Source: Streptomyces sp. HM190
GTDB lineage: Bacteria > Actinomycetota > Actinomycetes > Streptomycetales > Streptomycetaceae
Reading direction: 5' to 3'
DNA: 64,000 nucleotides
Assembly: GCF_009857135.1 (NCBI RefSeq)
Contig: NZ_CP047318.1
Location: 1,674,001 to 1,738,000, forward strand
Shown here: positions 32,813-41,027 of the stretch, piece after piece
How positions within the stretch are numbered: the stretch's first letter is position 1
Layout: each line of letters starts with the position of its first letter
Translations under genes and position numbers: made by a program
Notes under the pieces: generated by a model
Told to the model about the DNA's origin: nothing
The model's database searches: none
Seen by the model: only the letters and a program-made list of their open reading frames with translations

Positions 32813-33562
32813 GTGACCTCCTTCGCCCCGGACTCGATCGTCCTGAACCGCAAGCTGCCTCTCTGGTATCAGGTCTCGCAGTCCCTGCGCGCCTCGATAC
32901 TGGGCCGGTCGCCCCACGATCCGCTGCGCCTGCCCACCGAGGAGCAGTTGGCCGGGCACTACGGGGTGAGCGTGCTGACCATGCGGCAGGCGCTGAAGGA
33001 GCTGGAGGACGAGGGGCTGATCAGCCGGCACCGGCGGCGCGGCACCTTCATCGAGCCGAGTGCGCGACGGGGCACGCCCGTGCGGCTGCTCGGCTCGGTG
33101 GACGCGATCGTGGCCCAGCAGTCCGGTATGACGACCGAGCTGCTGGACCAGGGCAGCACCCCCCTGTCGGGTGAACTCTCGGACTACTTCCCCGACTTGA
33201 CGGAGGTGGCCACCTACCACCGGCTGCGCGGCGACGAGCGGACGGGCGAACCGACCAACCACGCCCGCAACTACGTCCGTCCCGAGCTGGCCGAACGCAT
33301 CGGCCGGGAGGACCTGCTGCGCTGGCCGATGACCAAGGTGCTCCGGGACGCCGTCGGCGTGGCCATCGGCCGGATCACCGACACCGTCGAGGCACGCCTC
33401 GCGGACCCGGAGACCGCCCGCCTGCTCCAGATCCCCCTGCTCAGCCCGATCCTGCACTACACGGGCGTCACCTACGACGAGGCGGGCCGCGTCCTGGACG
33501 TCGCGGTCATCCACTACCGCGGCGACCGCTTCTCCTTCACGGTCACCCTCGACGCCCACTGA
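32813..33562 (+). CDS. GntR/HutC-type regulator with UTRA domain
   Basis: 249 aa from GTG 32813. The winged helix covers about residues 15-80 (LRLPTEEQLAGHYGVSVLTM and RQALKELEDEGLISRHRRRG), and a UTRA ligand domain follows, ending VAVIHYRGDRFSFTVTL. It is 28 bp downstream of hmgA and 12 bp upstream of the type ISP-like gene. Control of aromatic amino-acid catabolism is the simplest inference. Confidence 0.92.
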   Translation: MTSFAPDSIVLNRKLPLWYQVSQSLRASILGRSPHDPLRLPTEEQLAGHYGVSVLTMRQALKELEDEGLISRHRRRGTFIEPSARRGTPVRLLGSVDAIVAQQSGMTTELLDQGSTPLSGELSDYFPDLTEVATYHRLRGDERTGEPTNHARNYVRPELAERIGREDLLRWPMTKVLRDAVGVAIGRITDTVEARLADPETARLLQIPLLSPILHYTGVTYDEAGRVLDVAVIHYRGDRFSFTVTLDAH

Positions 33563-33574
33563 CGAGGCCGTACG

Positions 33575-34768
33575 ATGCCCAGCGTGACGCACGACGACGC
33601 TCCGCTCCTGGCGGACCTCATGCCGTGGTCCGTCGCACCGCCCCGGCTGGGCCGGGCGTGGCCGGCGGCGCCCGACGCGGCGTCCCTCAGGGCCCGCTGG
33701 GACGCGTTGACGAAGGCGGAGGGCCCGGACCGCGAGGCCCTGTTCGTCCCGACCCGCTCCCGCACCCTCACCTCCGCGGTCCCGGGGCTGCCGGGCCGGT
33801 CCGGCGGCACCGGCCGGCTGGTCCGCGAGTCGGGCCCCTGCCCGGAGCCGGTACGGGTGCTTGCCGCACCCTTCGACGAGCAGTGGCTCCTTGCCGACCA
33901 CCGCCTGATCGACGCGGCCCGCCCCGAGCTGTGGCGGGTCGCGGACGAGCGCCAGGTGTTCGTGGTGGAGCAGACGCCCGCGCCCGAACCGTCCGGGCCG
34001 CCGCTCCTCGCCACGGCGGTGCTGCCGCTGGCTCCCCCGCACGGTCCGCGCGCAGGCCGGGTCCGCCCCCTGTACCGGCGGCCCGACGGCCGGGAACCGA
34101 ACCTGGCACCGGGCCTCACGGAGTTCCTCGCCGACCGCGTCGGCGCCGACCTGGTCGACCCCGTGGACATCCTCGGCTGGATCCTGGTGACGGCGCATCC
34201 GGGCCCGCGGGGCATCGAGGTCCCGCTCACCGCGGACCCCGACGTCTGGTCCCGGGGCGTCGGGCTGGGCCGCCGCGCCCTCTGGCTGATGCGCCGCGAC
34301 GGCGACCGCCCCAAGCTCCCCGGAGGCCGGCGCCCCTACGTCCGCGCCCCGTTGCCGGCCCGCCCCGTGGAGCTGCGCTACGACCCCGACGAGGAGGCGC
34401 TCCTGCTCGACGAGGGCCGGGTCTCCCCGGTGCCCGCGGAGTCCTGGGACTTCCATGTCGGCGGTGTCCGCGTCCTCGACGCGTGGTTCGCGCGCCGCAC
34501 GGAGCCCGCGGAACCGGGCACCCTGGAGGCCGTACGCCCGGCGACCTGGCCCCAGACCTGGACCTCGGAACTCCTGGAGCTGATCACGGTCCTGGCGCTG
34601 CTCGCCGAACTGCGGCCGCGGCAGGCCGCACTGACGGTGACGGACCCGCTCACGGCGGAGGACCTGCGCACGGCGGGCGTCCTGCCCGTCGCGGAGTCGG
34701 CGCGCAGGCCGGCGTCGGTGCTGGACCACGACGAGGAGGGCCCGGAGGGCCAGTTCACCCTGCTGTGA
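33575..34768 (+). CDS. orphan type ISP restriction enzyme C-terminal specificity-domain protein
   Basis: 397 aa from ATG 33575. The second half matches the C-terminal target-recognition domain of type ISP (LlaBIII-like) enzymes: RPLYRRPDGREPNLAPGLTE, DILGWILVTAHPG, VELRYDPDEEALLLDEGRV and WDFHVGGVRVLDAWFARRTE, followed by WTSELLELITVLALLAEL. The helicase, nuclease and N6-adenine methyltransferase parts of such enzymes are absent, and no partner gene is adjacent. It may be a repurposed DNA-binding protein. Assignment is from remembered motif patterns. Confidence 0.65.
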   Translation: MPSVTHDDAPLLADLMPWSVAPPRLGRAWPAAPDAASLRARWDALTKAEGPDREALFVPTRSRTLTSAVPGLPGRSGGTGRLVRESGPCPEPVRVLAAPFDEQWLLADHRLIDAARPELWRVADERQVFVVEQTPAPEPSGPPLLATAVLPLAPPHGPRAGRVRPLYRRPDGREPNLAPGLTEFLADRVGADLVDPVDILGWILVTAHPGPRGIEVPLTADPDVWSRGVGLGRRALWLMRRDGDRPKLPGGRRPYVRAPLPARPVELRYDPDEEALLLDEGRVSPVPAESWDFHVGGVRVLDAWFARRTEPAEPGTLEAVRPATWPQTWTSELLELITVLALLAELRPRQAALTVTDPLTAEDLRTAGVLPVAESARRPASVLDHDEEGPEGQFTLL

Positions 34769-34793
34769 GCGAACCCGCCGCCAGGGCCCGGCG

Positions 34794-34892
34794 TCAGGGC
34801 GCGAACGAGTCCAGCACCCGGTCCAGCATCCACGCGAACACGGCCTCCAGGTCGATCGGCCCCGCGTCCTCCGTGAACGCCGCCGCGGTCGA
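34794..34892 (-). pseudogene. C-terminal stub of a TetR regulator
   Basis: On the minus strand the last codons read DLEAVFAWMLDRVLDSFAP and stop at 34794, matching the end of many TetR proteins. The HTH and most of the ligand domain are gone. The sequence runs straight into the tail of an ABC ATPase gene on the other strand. Confidence 0.55.
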
Positions 34893-34908
34893 GGAGCGTG
34901 CCGCGTGA
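34880..34908 (+). pseudogene. C-terminal stub of an ABC transporter ATPase
   Basis: Only the last codons survive, reading AAAVEERAA and TGA at 34906-34908, overlapping the GTG of the permease frame by the usual four bases. Such an ATPase tail is expected before an ABC-2 permease. Confidence 0.4.
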
Positions 34909-35679
34909 GCGCGTTGGCGTACGACGGCGCGGCGATGCTCGGCCGCCAGTTGCGGCGGGCCCGGAACAATCCGGGGCTGCTGGTGCTCACCCAGACGATG
35001 CCGGTCTCGATGCTGCTGTTCTTCGGGTACGTCTTCGGCAGCGCCCTGGCCGTGCCGGGCGAGGAGTACCGGCGGTTCCTGGTGCCCGGTCTGCTGGTCG
35101 CGACGGCGGCCGGCGGGATCATGACCGGTATGTTCCAGGCTGCCCAGGCCACCCACCGGGGCGTGATGGACCGCTTCCGCACCCTGCCGATGAGCCGGGC
35201 GGCGGTACCGCTCGGCCAGGTGGCGGCGGATCTGGTGCTCACGGCCGCGGGGACGGTGCCGTTCCTGCTGGTCGGACTGGCGGTGGGCTGGCGGATCGAG
35301 GGCGGTGCGCTCGCCGCGGCCGGCGCGTTCGCCCTGCTGCTGCTGTTCCGGTGCACGGATCGGTGTCTTCCTGGGCCTGCTCACCCGCAGCGAGGAGGCG
35401 GCCGGCCGACTGGGCCGGGCCACCTTCCTGTTGCCGATGCTGTCCAGTGCGTACATCCCGACCTCGGGCCTGCCGGGCTGGCTGCGGACCGCCGCCGAGT
35501 GGAACCCGATCAGCGCGGTCACCACGGCGCTGCGCGACCTGTTCGGGAACGCGCCCGTGCCCGAGGGCGCCGCCTGGCCGGTGGCCCATCCGGTCGCGGG
35601 TTCGCTGGCCTGGTGCGCCGTCCTGGTCGCGGTGTTCGTGCCGCTCGCGGTGCGGACCTACGCGGCCGGACCCCGATGA
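34905..35679 (+). pseudogene. ABC-2 type permease, frameshifted
   Basis: From GTG 34905 the protein is a normal ABC-2 (daunorubicin-resistance DrrB-like) permease: LVLTQTMPVSMLLFFGYVFG, RFLVPGLLVATAAGG and DRFRTLPMSRAAVPLGQVAA. After AFALLLLFR (about 35350) the frame is lost. It resumes in the third frame as IGVFLGLLTRSEEAAGR and continues to AVRTYAAGPR, stop 35679. The join is consistent with a deletion of a few bases in what was the LLLFR..WIGVFLG helix. With the ATPase missing, the transporter cannot work. Confidence 0.8.
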
Positions 35680-35788
35680 CCTCCGGCCCGTTCGGGGGAC
35701 GGGCCGGACCCGGGTGGCCCCCGGACCCGCGCCGGCGGGGCACGTGACGCTCGGCACGCCCTGCTGACAACGGCACCCCGCCGGGGAC

Positions 35789-37012
35789 ATGATCCACGGC
35801 ATGCGCTCACCGACCGGCAACGGCGACCCCCTGCCCCTCGACGGCCTCACCGTCGTCGCCGTCGAGCAGGCCGTGGCGGCCCCCTTCGCCACCCGGCAGC
35901 TCGCCGACCTCGGCGCCCGTGTGATCAAGGTCGAGCGGGTGGACGGCGGTGACTTCGCGCGCGGCTACGACACCGCAGCCGGGGGCCTCGCCTCCCACTT
36001 CGTGTGGTGCAACCGGGGCAAGGAGTCCCTCGCCCTCGACCTGAAGGACCCGCGCGGCCTGGACGTCGTGCGGCGGCTGGTGGCGGACGCGGACGTGTTC
36101 GTGCAGAACCTCGCGCACGGCGCCGCGGCCCGGCTCGGTCTGGACGCCGCGACGCTGTGCGCCGCGCACCCCCGGCTGGTCGCGGTGGACATCTCGGGCT
36201 ACGGGGCGTCGGGGCCGTACGCGGACAAGCGGGCGTACGACATGCTCGTGCAGTGCGAGGCGGGGCTGGTGTCGGTGACGGGCACCCCGGAGCAGCCGGT
36301 GAAGGCGGGCGTCCCGGCAGCGGACATCGCCGCCGGGATGTACGCGTTCTCGGGGGTCCTCGCGGCGCTCGTCCGGCGGGGCACCACCGGGCGCGGCGGG
36401 CCGGTGGAGGTGTCGATGCTGGAGGCGCTCGCCGAGTGGATGGGGCATCCGCTGCACCACACCCTGCACGGCGGCACTCCCCCGGTGCGGACGGGTCTCG
36501 CCCACGCGGTGATCGCGCCCTACGACGCCTATCCGACGGCGGACGGCGGCCGGGTGCTGCTGTCGGTGCAGAACGACCGCGAGTGGCGGCGCCTCGCCGA
36601 ACAGGTGCTGGGGCGTCCGGAGTTGGCCGGTGATCCGGCGTTCGCGACGAACCCGGCCCGGGTCGCGCACCGGGACCGAACGGACGAGGTGGTGGCGAAG
36701 GCGCTGGGGGTCCTGGACGCGGACGAGGCGATGGCGCGGCTGGAGGCGGCCGGGATCGCGTGCGCACGCCTGCGGGACGTGCGCGAACTGGCGGAGCATC
36801 CGCAACTGGCGGCCCGGGACCGGTGGCGGGAAGTGGGGTCACCGGTGGGGCCGCTCAGGGCGCTGCTGCCTCCCATCACGCTGCCGGGCGGGGACGAGGC
36901 ACGGATGGGGGCGGTACCCGCGCTCGGTGAGCACACCGAGTCGCTGCTGCGCGCCGTGGGGATGACGGGCGACGAGATCGCAGCGCTGCGCCGGGACGGT
37001 GTGGTCGCCTGA
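35789..37012 (+). CDS. CaiB/BaiF (class III) CoA transferase
   Basis: 407 aa from ATG 35789 (a second ATG at 35801 is possible). The N-terminal VVAVEQAVAAPFATRQLADL, GARVIKVERVDGGDFARGYD and FVWCNRGKESLALDLKDPRG are class III CoA-transferase signatures. The conserved Asp nucleophile is in the RAYDMLVQCEAG region. Enzymes of this family move CoA between carboxylic acids. It is not obviously in an operon. Confidence 0.93.
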   Translation: MIHGMRSPTGNGDPLPLDGLTVVAVEQAVAAPFATRQLADLGARVIKVERVDGGDFARGYDTAAGGLASHFVWCNRGKESLALDLKDPRGLDVVRRLVADADVFVQNLAHGAAARLGLDAATLCAAHPRLVAVDISGYGASGPYADKRAYDMLVQCEAGLVSVTGTPEQPVKAGVPAADIAAGMYAFSGVLAALVRRGTTGRGGPVEVSMLEALAEWMGHPLHHTLHGGTPPVRTGLAHAVIAPYDAYPTADGGRVLLSVQNDREWRRLAEQVLGRPELAGDPAFATNPARVAHRDRTDEVVAKALGVLDADEAMARLEAAGIACARLRDVRELAEHPQLAARDRWREVGSPVGPLRALLPPITLPGGDEARMGAVPALGEHTESLLRAVGMTGDEIAALRRDGVVA

Positions 37013-37042
37013 GCGCGGGTTTCCTGCTGGAGGTCCTTGGCG

Positions 37043-37309
37043 TCAGCGGCTGCCGAAGAGCGACCGGCGCAACCGCCTCAGGGGTGCGAACAGCGAGACA
37101 CGGCCGACGCGGGTGTCCTTGGCGGCACGCTTCTCGTGCGGGGAACGCGCCGTTATCTCGCGCATCAGCGAGGTCGCCTCGGCCGTCTCGCGCTGCGGCA
37201 CGGCGGGGCCGCTCAGCACCGAGAGATGGCGGTCGAGGCGCGAACTGGTCGCGCTGCTCCCGCAGGTGATCGCAGGCACGCGCGCCCTGCGGACTGTTAT
37301 CTGTTCCAT
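37043..37309 (-). CDS. small basic hypothetical protein, 88 aa
   Basis: I begin it at ATG 37309, with GGGGAG upstream, rather than at the longer frame. It starts MEQITVRRARVPAITCGSSA and ends with an Arg-rich LRRLRRSLFGSR, giving a strongly positive C-terminus. I recall similar short Streptomyces proteins annotated as hypothetical; no domain is evident. It lies between the CoA transferase stop and the anti-sigma gene stop-side region. Confidence 0.65.
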   Translation of the reverse strand: MEQITVRRARVPAITCGSSATSSRLDRHLSVLSGPAVPQRETAEATSLMREITARSPHEKRAAKDTRVGRVSLFAPLRRLRRSLFGSR

Positions 37310-37424
37310 GTCACTCCCCACCCGTTCGAGTCCACCCGGCCCGGGCAGCGTAACCATATCGCCCCATCCGGGCACTCGGGAATCACGGTCTGGGTATTCA
37401 CCTACCCCGTAAGGGCGTTGTCGA

Positions 37425-38228
37425 TTACTCTCCGAATCCAACTGATTCCAGGGCGAGTTGGACAATTGGCTGGCTGGTGGGCTGCGGTGACCCCCCGTCG
37501 GGTTCGACAGTCACGGCGAGTGACGTCGCGTCGGTGTCCAATCCGTTCGTGACCAAGGGCGTGTCGCCGTCGAAGAGACCCAGGGAGCGTGGTTGCACGT
37601 CGGGGCGCATGAGCCAGAGCTGGTGCACCCGGTCGCGCGGGAGGTCGTCGAATCCGGTGAGCGTCACGATCGCGGCCCCCTCCTTGGCGGAGGCGATCAC
37701 TCCGATTCCCTGGCCGTCCGCGTCCTGCTCGCGGGTCGCCCGGGCGTCCGGCGCGGTGAGAACGTGGGCGATCTCACGTGACTGCGCGCGCTCCGCGTCC
37801 AGTTGGTCCTGTGTCCGGTTCGCCTCGACGGCGAAGAGCGACGCCACGACGAGCGCGCCGGCGGCCGTCACGGTGGCGAACGGCACGAACAAAGGGCGCA
37901 TCCGGGGCGCACGGGCGCGTGCCTTCGGCGGCGGCGCGGTGCCCCAGACGTGCTGCGGCAGATGCTGCTGGGGCCTCGCCCGCGCCGGGGCTTCCTGGGG
38001 AGTGCTCCGTACGGCGGCGAGCACCCGGTCGCGCAGCGCGGCCGGCGCGGGGACGGCCGTCGACCAGGCGAGGCGGACCGCGTCCTCCGCCAGGGCGCGC
38101 ACCTCGGCGGGGCAGCGGTCGCAGCGCTCCAGGTGCTTCTCGAAGCGGCGGCGCTCGTCGGGCTCCAGTGCGTCGAGGGCGTAGGGGGCGGCGAGCGAGT
38201 GGAGGTCCTCGCGGCGGAACAGGTTCAT
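37425..38228 (-). CDS. rskA: anti-sigma factor, RskA family
   Basis: 267 aa from ATG 38228. The N-terminal zinc-binding anti-sigma domain has HLERCDRC (H-x3-C-x2-C) near residues 32-39. One transmembrane helix (PFATVTAAGALVVASLFAVE, about 113-132) is followed by an extracellular RskA domain with VTLTGFDDLPRDRVHQLWLM. RskA proteins hold their ECF sigma factor at the membrane until regulated proteolysis. It follows the sigma gene on the same strand by 82 bp. Confidence 0.93.
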   Translation of the reverse strand: MNLFRREDLHSLAAPYALDALEPDERRRFEKHLERCDRCPAEVRALAEDAVRLAWSTAVPAPAALRDRVLAAVRSTPQEAPARARPQQHLPQHVWGTAPPPKARARAPRMRPLFVPFATVTAAGALVVASLFAVEANRTQDQLDAERAQSREIAHVLTAPDARATREQDADGQGIGVIASAKEGAAIVTLTGFDDLPRDRVHQLWLMRPDVQPRSLGLFDGDTPLVTNGLDTDATSLAVTVEPDGGSPQPTSQPIVQLALESVGFGE

Positions 38229-38310
38229 GCCGCGCCCCCCTCGGACACCCGGGCGCGGGGCGCGGTGGAAGCGAACGGGGCCTCATGTGCCGTGAGGCGG
38301 GTCAGGGCGC

Positions 38311-38853
38311 TCATGCGACTCCTCCCAGGCATTCGCGCAGCCGTGTGAGTCCGTCGCGCATACGGGTCTTGACCGTGCCGAGGGGCAGGGAGAGCCGCTC
38401 GGCCACTTCTCGGTAGGTGTAGCCGTCGTAGTAGGCGAGGGTGACCGACTCGCGCTGGCGCACGGTGAGCCGTCCCAGGCAGTGGCGCACCCACTGGCGT
38501 TCGAGGCCCGCCTCGACCTCCTCCGCGACCTGGTCGAAGGCGGTGTCGTAGGCCCGGCGGCCCTCGCGCTGCTCGCGCTCGGTGGCGGCGCGGGCGCTGC
38601 GCACCCGGTCCACCGCGCGCCGGTGGGCGAGGGTGAGGACCCAGGACAGGGCGCTGCCCCGGGCGGGGTCGAAGCGGCCGGCGGAACGCCAGAGTTCGAG
38701 GAGGACCTCCTGGGCCACCTCCTCGGACTGCGCGGGGTCGCGCACGACGCGGCGCACCAGACCGAACACCGGCCCGGACACCAGGGTGTACAGCTCCTCG
38801 AAGGCACGCTGGTCACCGCCGGCCACCCGGACCAGGAGTTCGTCCGCCTCCAC
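38311..38853 (-). CDS. sigK: ECF sigma factor, SigK-like (ECF19 type)
   Basis: GTG 38853 (180 aa) with GGGGGAGC upstream gives the usual short N-terminus EADELLVRVAGGDQRAFEEL. Region 2 includes SEEVAQEVLLELWRSAGRF and VLTLAHRRAVDRVRSA; region 4 has TLAYYDGYTYREVAERLSLP and LGTVKTRMRDGL. Paired with an RskA-type anti-sigma factor, this matches the SigK/RskA arrangement. It is divergent from the DUF4331 gene over 456 bp, a possible target. Confidence 0.92.
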   Translation of the reverse strand: MEADELLVRVAGGDQRAFEELYTLVSGPVFGLVRRVVRDPAQSEEVAQEVLLELWRSAGRFDPARGSALSWVLTLAHRRAVDRVRSARAATEREQREGRRAYDTAFDQVAEEVEAGLERQWVRHCLGRLTVRQRESVTLAYYDGYTYREVAERLSLPLGTVKTRMRDGLTRLRECLGGVA

Positions 38854-39019
38854 TCGCTCCCCCTCGTCTCCGGCCGAGCACGGCCATCCCCGCGCGTAAG
38901 GCATTCGCAACCGACCCACCTCCGCATGGGGTTACGGATCAGCGTGCCGAAAACGCGGGTCCGCCGTCGACGAATCCGATCCGATCCGGCCGGACCGGGC
39001 CCTGACGGCTCCGGACCGC

Positions 39020-39151
39020 GTCGGGACAAGACCCAAACCAAGTCGGGACGAGGCCCGGACGGGGTCGGGAAGGGGCCCGGACGGGGTCGGGAAGGGGCCC
39101 GGACCGGGTCGGGACGAGGCCCGGACCGGGTCGGGAAGGGGCCCGGACCGG
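39020..39151. repeat. 22-bp tandem repeat, six units
   Basis: Units begin at 39020, 39042, 39064, 39086, 39108 and 39130, with consensus GTCGGGAAGGGGCCCGGACC plus GG. The first unit is diverged; the middle ones differ by one to three bases. One strand carries runs of G at regular spacing, so G-quadruplex formation is conceivable. It lies in the region between the divergent sigK and DUF4331 genes and is not in any plausible gene. Confidence 0.85.
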
Positions 39152-39309
39152 GGCGAACGGGTCAGGACGTGATCTCGATCGAGGAATCGCGCTGTCCGCT
39201 GAGACAACCCTTCAAACGCGCCGTAAGAACGTTTGGGATTCGACCAATCCACCCTGCCGATCGCTCCGAATGGCGTTCGTCAGGCAAGTTGGGACAGAGG
39301 ACGGACGGC
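39152..39309 (+). promoter_or_regulatory. DUF4331 gene promoter region
   Basis: Downstream of the repeat array is an AT-richer stretch (39200-39255) that must contain the promoter. CTCGATCGAG (39173-39182) is a perfect 10-bp palindrome. I cannot match a known sigma consensus with confidence. Confidence 0.35.
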
Positions 39310-40833
39310 ATGACGACACCTACTTCCAAGAGCGGCGCGGGGCGGCGGAGCATCGCGTCCCTCATCTGTGCTTCGCTGGCCGCCGGAGGGCTCGCGGCCG
39401 CCGGCGTCACCGTGCTGGAGCCGGGGGCCGCGTCCGCCTCCAGCCACCGCGAGGCCCCGCTGATCTCGGGGGAGCCGCAGTTCGACAACACCGACGTGTA
39501 CGCGTTCGTCAGCCCGGACCGCCCGGACACGACGACGATCATCGCGAACTGGATCCCCTTCGAGGAGCCGGCGGGCGGTCCGAACTTCTTCCCGTTCTCC
39601 GAGGACGCCCAGTACGACATCCGCGTCGACCAGGACGGAGACGCGAAGGAAGACCTCATCTTCCGCTACACGTTCGACACCAGGACGAAGAACGACCGGA
39701 CGTTCCTGTACAACACGGGGGTCGTGGAGAGCCTGGACGACCCGGACCTCAACATCACGCAGACGTACGACATCGAGCTGATCAAGCTGCGGGACCGCCG
39801 CGCGGTGTCCCGGACGAAGCTCGCCGACGACGTGCGGGTGGCGCCCTCCAACGTCGGCAAGGCGTCGATGCCGAACTTCAAGAAGCTGCGCGACGAGGCC
39901 GTCTACAAGACCGCGAGCGGGGTCACGACGTTCGCCGGCCAGGCCGACGACCCGTTCTTCCTGGACCTGCGCGTCTTCGACCTGCTGTACGGCGGTGACC
40001 TCTCCGAGGTCGGGCGGGACACCCTCAAGGGCTACAACGTCAACTCGATCGCGCTCCAGGTGCCGAGTCAGGCGCTCGCCTACTCCAAGGACCAGCCGAT
40101 CGTCGGCATATGGTCGACGACGCAGCGCAAGGGCGCCAACGGCCGCTTCCACCAGGTGTCGCGCCTCGGCATGCCGCTGGTGAACGAGGTCGTCAACCCG
40201 CTGAAGGACAAGGACCGGTTCAACGCGTCCTCGCCCACGGAGGACGCCCAGTTCCTGAAGAACGTCACCGAGCCGGAGCTGCCGAAGCTGATCGAGGCGA
40301 TCTACAAGATCCCCGCGCCGAAGACGCCGCGCAACGACCTCGTCGACGTCTTCCTGAAGGGTGTCGAGGGCCTCAACCAGCCGCCGCACGTGACCCCGTC
40401 GGAGCAGCTGCGCCTCAACACCTCCATCAGGCCCACCGCGAAGCCGAAGCGGCTCGGTGTCCTCGACGGTGACAACCAGGGCTTCCCGAACGGGCGCCGG
40501 CTCACCGACGACGTGATCGACATCGCGCTCCAGGTGGTCGAGGGCGAGCTGGTCGGCGCCAAGAACGACCTGGGCGACGCGGTCGACAAGAACGACAAGA
40601 AGTTCGGCAAGTCCTTCCCGTACGTCGGTCTGCCCACGGCCGGTTCGCGGGGCAAGACGGTGAAGGGCAACACCACCAACAACGTGCGCAGCGCGCTGGG
40701 CGGTGGCGTCGAGACCGGCACGGACGACACCGCGCTGATCGCGGCCTCCGCGGGCGCCGGCGCGGTCGGTGTCCTGCTGATCGGCTCGGGCCTGCTGTGG
40801 TGGCGCCGCCGGAACGACCGCGCCTACTACTAG
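39310..40833 (+). CDS. DUF4331 secreted, membrane-anchored protein
   Basis: 507 aa from ATG 39310. A signal peptide ends near GAASA, followed by SSHREAPLISGEPQFDNTDV, the DUF4331 opening, and by VYAFVSPDRPDTTTIIANWI. A single C-terminal helix (ALIAASAGAGAVGVLLIGSG) and LWWRRRNDRAYY anchor it. DUF4331 function is not established. It is divergent from sigK, and its stop codon is part of a palindromic repeat that may also terminate transcription. The TPR and NicO genes follow in the same direction. Confidence 0.9.
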   Translation: MTTPTSKSGAGRRSIASLICASLAAGGLAAAGVTVLEPGAASASSHREAPLISGEPQFDNTDVYAFVSPDRPDTTTIIANWIPFEEPAGGPNFFPFSEDAQYDIRVDQDGDAKEDLIFRYTFDTRTKNDRTFLYNTGVVESLDDPDLNITQTYDIELIKLRDRRAVSRTKLADDVRVAPSNVGKASMPNFKKLRDEAVYKTASGVTTFAGQADDPFFLDLRVFDLLYGGDLSEVGRDTLKGYNVNSIALQVPSQALAYSKDQPIVGIWSTTQRKGANGRFHQVSRLGMPLVNEVVNPLKDKDRFNASSPTEDAQFLKNVTEPELPKLIEAIYKIPAPKTPRNDLVDVFLKGVEGLNQPPHVTPSEQLRLNTSIRPTAKPKRLGVLDGDNQGFPNGRRLTDDVIDIALQVVEGELVGAKNDLGDAVDKNDKKFGKSFPYVGLPTAGSRGKTVKGNTTNNVRSALGGGVETGTDDTALIAASAGAGAVGVLLIGSGLLWWRRRNDRAYY

Positions 40834-40895
40834 GACGTATTTCGAAAGTCCCGTCTGCCCTTCGGGCAGACGACGCTCCTTTCGAAACACGCCCT
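40831..40895. repeat. compact CTAG palindromic repeat / likely terminator
   Basis: TAGGACGTATTTCGAAAG opens the element, with the TAG being the DUF4331 stop. GTCTGCCC and GGGCAGAC (40853-40860, 40864-40871) pair around TTC, TTCGAAAG (40841-40848) pairs with CTTTCGAA (40879-40886), and it ends AACACGCCCT. It is the intact, uninterrupted member of the family also found at 17859 and 21172. Confidence 0.85.
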
Positions 40896-41027
40896 GGGCC
40901 CGTCCCGGCCGGGCCCCACGGGGCCCGGTCCACCGACCGGCGCGGTCCGCTCGTATCCATCCCCCACGGCGCGGGCCGCGCCCCCGACGTCACCACCGTT
41001 GCTCGGCAAGGACTTTGAGGAGAGGGC

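Noticed and set aside
39020..39151. CRISPR array
   Set aside because: Units are contiguous with a 22-bp period; there are no unique spacers and no cas genes.
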